The translations under genes and the position numbers were made by a program. A model generated the notes under the pieces. It saw only the letters and a list, made by a program, of their open reading frames with translations, was not told where the DNA came from and did not search any database. From NCBI GenBank assembly GCA_937924675.1, contig CALEVL010000215.1, positions 1 through 8,748 on the forward strand: 8,748 nucleotides of DNA, read 5' to 3'. Position 1 is the first letter of the stretch; each line of letters opens with the position of its first letter. This document shows, piece after piece, positions 6,132 to 8,748 of the stretch. Source of the stretch: an uncultured Ignavibacteria bacterium. GTDB lineage: Bacteria > Bacteroidota > Ignavibacteria > Tepidaquicellales > Tepidaquicellaceae.

Positions 6132-7607
6132 TTAAATGTTCAGCAATTCCGCTTTTTCCATAAGCCATTTAGAGTGAAATAAATGTTTCTCTTCAGACAA
6201 TTCAGATTTAATATTTGCAATTTTATTTTTCCTGATGTCTGATTTCTGTTTTGAAAGCAGCAAATAATATTTCAGAAAATTATTATAGGACAACTTTACA
6301 TCAGGCGGCATTTCATTGTTATTCTTTAAATAATGCTTAAAAGTATCCGTTAGGGAATATGCCTGCTCTATAAGTTTCAGCTCATAAAATATTTTCAGCA
6401 TGAGAATTTTTACATCGATTTTAAAATGCAGCAAATCATACTTCACTTTTGAAATGCTTTCAAGCGATTTTTCGAATTCATTCTGTCCGTAATAAATCAC
6501 AGCCATTGAATAATTCTTCATATTATCCCTGAATTCAGGTTTAAGCTCGTTCGAATATTTATTGACAAATTTAATTCCCCAATCATATTCTTTCAGATAA
6601 GTTATTGCCATGATTACATTCCTGTAGAAATCAGGATGCATGAAATCTTTATCGGAGATTTTATATGCATTTTCTTCTAAACAGGATTTATAAAGAGAGA
6701 AAAGTTCTTTCTTTACATCTGTATTATCCTTTTTATTATACGTGTTTAAAATATTAATCAGATCAGCGTAAAAAAATATTTTATCATAACCGCTGATTAA
6801 AGATTTATTGTCAAAAAAAACTTTCTTTGCCTTGATGAAATAATCAGAATTCTCAAAATCTAAAAGACATTTGTAAGTATAATAGTGAAAACAAAGATAA
6901 AAATAATCCTGACTGTTTTTGTGTAATTCAATAAACTTTTCAATATCAATTAATTCTCCGAGCATACTGCCAATAAAATCTTTACTGGGCTCTATATTTC
7001 TGCGTCTTTCCATAAACAGCTTTGTCTTTGCTGTGCGTAATAAATCGAGTATAAAATATGCCGATAAATGTTCGGCTGATTTAATGTCATGTTTGAAAAA
7101 ATTTTTGAAATCCAGAACAGTGGCATAATGTCTCGAAGAAAGTCTTTCCAGATAGAATCTTTCCAGGCTATCCATCCCTTCAGAATCTTCATCTTTTTCA
7201 AGACTGTCAAAGGCAGAAGAAAGATACTGTCCGAAATATTTGTGTATATTTCTGTCAAGTAGCTGTTTAAGCACAATCCTGTTTTTGAGTACCTGGTTAT
7301 TTTTAACGCCGGAGATGAAGAGGTACTCTTCCACAGCTTTCAGCATGTGAGAGGAAAGCGCTCTGAAACTGCTTTTTGATTTTGAATCTCTGTAATTTCT
7401 GTCCGGATAAATCTGATTAAATATAAACTCTTCGCAGAATTTTTCATTTGAAAAATCCGGGTAATAATTTTTTAAGATCAAAAGAAAAGGAACAAGGTCC
7501 CGGTCTTTTTTAAAATAGGGAAGAGAAAGAAATTTCTGAAAATCATTTAATTCTTCCTTTGTAAATGATTTTAAGAAAACGATAAGTTTAGAATCTTTAT
7601 AATCCAT
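6132..7607 (-). CDS. Hypothetical all-helical (TPR-like) cytoplasmic protein
   Basis: The 491-residue product is not assigned a function. It has no signal peptide or membrane segment, is rich in Lys, Leu, Phe and Tyr, and appears helical from end to end. The N-terminus (DYKDSKLIVFLKSFTKEELNDF, then SLPYFKKDRDLVPFL and YYPDF) resembles an uncharacterised family common in Bacteroidota whose members start with a FxxFLxSPYxNK-type segment. Residues about 330-480 show paired helices of tetratricopeptide character (for example AVIYYGQNEFEKSLESISKV). Such repeats usually bind other proteins. The start ATG at 7605-7607 lacks a Shine-Dalgarno sequence, as is common in this phylum. It runs opposite to every other gene in the window and is convergent with the large secreted gene. 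The reading frame is intact and surely coding; the role is open. Confidence 0.85.
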   Translation of the reverse strand: MDYKDSKLIVFLKSFTKEELNDFQKFLSLPYFKKDRDLVPFLLILKNYYPDFSNEKFCEEFIFNQIYPDRNYRDSKSKSSFRALSSHMLKAVEEYLFISGVKNNQVLKNRIVLKQLLDRNIHKYFGQYLSSAFDSLEKDEDSEGMDSLERFYLERLSSRHYATVLDFKNFFKHDIKSAEHLSAYFILDLLRTAKTKLFMERRRNIEPSKDFIGSMLGELIDIEKFIELHKNSQDYFYLCFHYYTYKCLLDFENSDYFIKAKKVFFDNKSLISGYDKIFFYADLINILNTYNKKDNTDVKKELFSLYKSCLEENAYKISDKDFMHPDFYRNVIMAITYLKEYDWGIKFVNKYSNELKPEFRDNMKNYSMAVIYYGQNEFEKSLESISKVKYDLLHFKIDVKILMLKIFYELKLIEQAYSLTDTFKHYLKNNNEMPPDVKLSYNNFLKYYLLLSKQKSDIRKNKIANIKSELSEEKHLFHSKWLMEKAELLNI

Positions 7608-7762
7608 AGTGTTATTTGCCGCAACATAATAATGATTAAAAGTTATAAATTATAGCTCTTTCTCCATTTTTTATAAAGATTAATGAAAAGTATCCGCAAC
7701 AAAACGGTAAAACTTTCTTTGCTAAAACATTTCAGTCGGAATAATTTGCACAAACCTTTTAA
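7608..7762. promoter_or_regulatory. Divergent intergenic region with candidate promoters
   Basis: This AT-rich stretch separates two divergently read genes. On the minus strand TATAAT (complement of 7649-7654) could be a -10 box, giving a leader of about 35 bases to the start at 7607; no good -35 is seen. On the plus strand TTTG (7718-7721), 20 bases, then TAATTTG (7742-7748) resembles the Bacteroidota TTTG/TAnnTTTG promoter with one base missing, and would leave a very short leader for the gene at 7763. The octamer CCGCAACA occurs twice (7619-7626 and 7694-7701). Confidence 0.35.
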
Positions 7763-7972
7763 ATGATCTTGTCCGAAATCAAAGCGAAAATCGAAAAGTT
7801 AAATTGCATGATAATGTCAAATAAGAAAAATGGCAGTGTTGGAAAAGATATTGAAATGTTACTTCTCTCAGCCAGGGCGACAATGTATTTGAGAAATAAG
7901 GAACTGGAGAAACTTGAAAAAGTTGTAAATGAAATTGATGAAGTGTTTAAGAATAATCAAAAAGATTTTTAA
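7763..7972 (+). CDS. Small hypothetical helical protein (69 aa)
   Basis: I do not recognise this gene. The predicted product is charged and helical, with no signal peptide; residues 46-62 (NKELEKLEKVVNEIDEV) have a coiled-coil-like spacing of hydrophobic residues, and residues 1-15 form another amphipathic segment (EIKAKIEKLNCMI). It starts at ATG 7763 without a Shine-Dalgarno sequence and stops at 7970-7972, 45 bases before the secreted-protein gene at 8018, which could place them in one transcript. An alternative start is the ATG at 7808. No other coding frame overlaps it and its amino-acid make-up is protein-like, which favours a real gene, but small size and lack of known relatives leave doubt. 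Confidence 0.5.
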   Translation: MILSEIKAKIEKLNCMIMSNKKNGSVGKDIEMLLLSARATMYLRNKELEKLEKVVNEIDEVFKNNQKDF

Positions 7973-8017
7973 AGAACATTTTAAACCATATTTGAAAAAT
8001 CAAAAAAACAACAATTC

Positions 8018-8748
8018 ATGAAAGCAATTTACCTGGTTTTATCATCGGCACTTGTACTATTCGGTTTCACATTCTTAGATCAGTCTTCTGAATACATTGC
8101 AGGCAATCAGGAAACTGGAGTCAGGAAACTTAATTTACACTGTCCGGAATATTCTTCGGTAATAAATGCAGAGAATAAAGAAGCAGATTCAAAGGATATT
8201 GACCAAAGCTGGTATCAGAAGGCAGTTGAAAATATTGAGAAAGATGAATACAACATAACATATTCCGATGAACTAGTAGCATATCAGTCTCCTAACAGAG
8301 CTAACAACATCCGTTTTGTTTATGGAGAGAATGGTTTTACTGCAAAGAACAGAACGGACAAAATACCGCTTTTTGATGTGAGTGATAAGACAATAGAAGA
8401 GAAGGATAAGAAGTATGAAGAGATTGATGAATGGAATATAAAATTTCAAATTACGGATTATGATTTACAGAAGAGTGAATTTGTTGCTGCCGGTAACAAA
8501 GCATTCATCGAAAATGAAAACATCAGAATTGATTACACAAATGATGAAGACGGAATGCGTCAGGATTTCATTGTAAAAAATAAACCTGCGTGCCCCCACG
8601 GGGATGGTGAAGGAAAACTGAGATTGAATTTATCTGCAGATACAAAACTGAAAATGATTGTCGGAGCTGATGCGCTGATGTTTAAAGATAAAAATGGAAT
8701 TGACAAAATGAAATATTCCTCACTGAAATGCTGGGACGCGAATGGTCG
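8018..8748 (+). CDS. N-terminal part of a second secreted protein of the FG-GAP-associated family (runs off the right edge)
   Basis: Reading from ATG 8018 gives 243 residues that continue past the window. Residues 1-20 are a signal peptide (MKAIYLVLSSALVLFGFTF). The rest is collinear with the N-terminal domain of the 1272-5738 protein: WYQKAVENI, DEYNITYS, AYQSPNRANNIRF, KIPLFD, YTNDEDGMRQDF (GMRQDF at 179-184), GADALMFKD and KYSSLKCWDANG. This homology leaves little doubt that the frame is real and exported. The part beyond the edge is unknown; FG-GAP or another repeat body would be expected from the family. A GC-rich stretch encoding ACPHGDG interrupts the alignment after KNKP, a net five extra residues. 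The leader is A-rich with no Shine-Dalgarno sequence, unlike its relative at 1272. Confidence 0.9.
   Translation, partial: MKAIYLVLSSALVLFGFTFLDQSSEYIAGNQETGVRKLNLHCPEYSSVINAENKEADSKDIDQSWYQKAVENIEKDEYNITYSDELVAYQSPNRANNIRFVYGENGFTAKNRTDKIPLFDVSDKTIEEKDKKYEEIDEWNIKFQITDYDLQKSEFVAAGNKAFIENENIRIDYTNDEDGMRQDFIVKNKPACPHGDGEGKLRLNLSADTKLKMIVGADALMFKDKNGIDKMKYSSLKCWDANG
8588..8608 (+). repeat. GC-rich palindromic in-frame insertion in the right-edge gene
   Basis: The 21 bases encode ACPHGDG where the relative at 1272-5738 has only VS. In AT-rich surroundings, 17 of the 21 bases are G or C. Two alternative self-pairings exist: CGTG (8589-8592) with CACG (8597-8600), and CCCC (8594-8597) with GGGG (8600-8603). 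It keeps the reading frame. It looks like a small inserted palindromic element, but only one copy is in the window. Confidence 0.45.

Noticed and set aside
5926..6135. Plus-strand open frame of 69 codons downstream of the relic module
   Set aside because: It runs through the nested inverted repeat, has no ribosome binding site, starts within a direct-repeat region, and has no recognisable protein character.
6919..7276. Overlapping open frames inside the minus-strand helical gene
   Set aside because: The 491-codon frame is intact and protein-like throughout; the others have no start signals or recognisable domains.
8588..8608. Resemblance of the GC-rich palindrome to type I-E CRISPR repeats
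   Set aside because: It is a single copy inside a conserved coding frame, without spacers or further repeats.

Overview
The window looks like chromosomal DNA from an uncultivated-type member of the Bacteroidota/Chlorobi/Ignavibacteria group. It is AT-rich. Three of its four complete or right-edge genes have A/T-rich leaders without a Shine-Dalgarno sequence, and it carries very large secreted repeat proteins plus a helical protein family typical of that group. This placement is an inference from protein style; there is no rRNA or other marker gene.

Layout, left to right. (1) Bases 82-963 (+) hold the 3' part of a secreted surface protein: the end of a right-handed beta-helix, then a beta-rich domain, then a 60-residue dockerin-like module with two calcium loops. 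Its 5' part is missing or frame-broken. (2) Bases 964-1271 hold no gene. They contain a likely intrinsic terminator (995-1032), a short inverted repeat and a perfect 12-bp palindrome, then a good ribosome binding site. (3) Bases 1272-5738 (+) encode a 1488-residue secreted protein. It has a signal peptide, an N-terminal domain, fourteen FG-GAP repeats (enough for two seven-bladed propellers), an Fn3-like segment, and the same C-terminal module as gene 1. The open frame extends upstream to 1011, but the start at 1272 is clearly better. (4) Bases 5738-5866 (+), in another frame right after that stop codon, hold a 42-residue relic of a third dockerin-like module. (5) Bases 5867-6131 are non-coding, with a near-identical 14-bp direct repeat and a nested inverted repeat. 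(6) Bases 6132-7607 (-) encode a 491-residue all-helical cytoplasmic protein of unknown function. (7) A divergent promoter region lies at 7608-7762. (8) Bases 7763-7972 (+) encode a possible 69-residue helical protein. (9) From 8018 (+) to the right edge runs the N-terminal part of a second protein of the gene-3 type.

The common thread is a family of modular exported proteins. Genes 1 and 2 share a C-terminal module on unrelated bodies; genes 2 and 4 share an N-terminal domain; and a relic of one more member sits between them. This suggests a locus where secreted protein modules are shuffled by recombination. I see no transposase, CRISPR array, tRNA or rRNA, and no enzyme whose reaction can be named. 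The helical minus-strand gene and the small gene beside it have no visible functional link to the secreted proteins.
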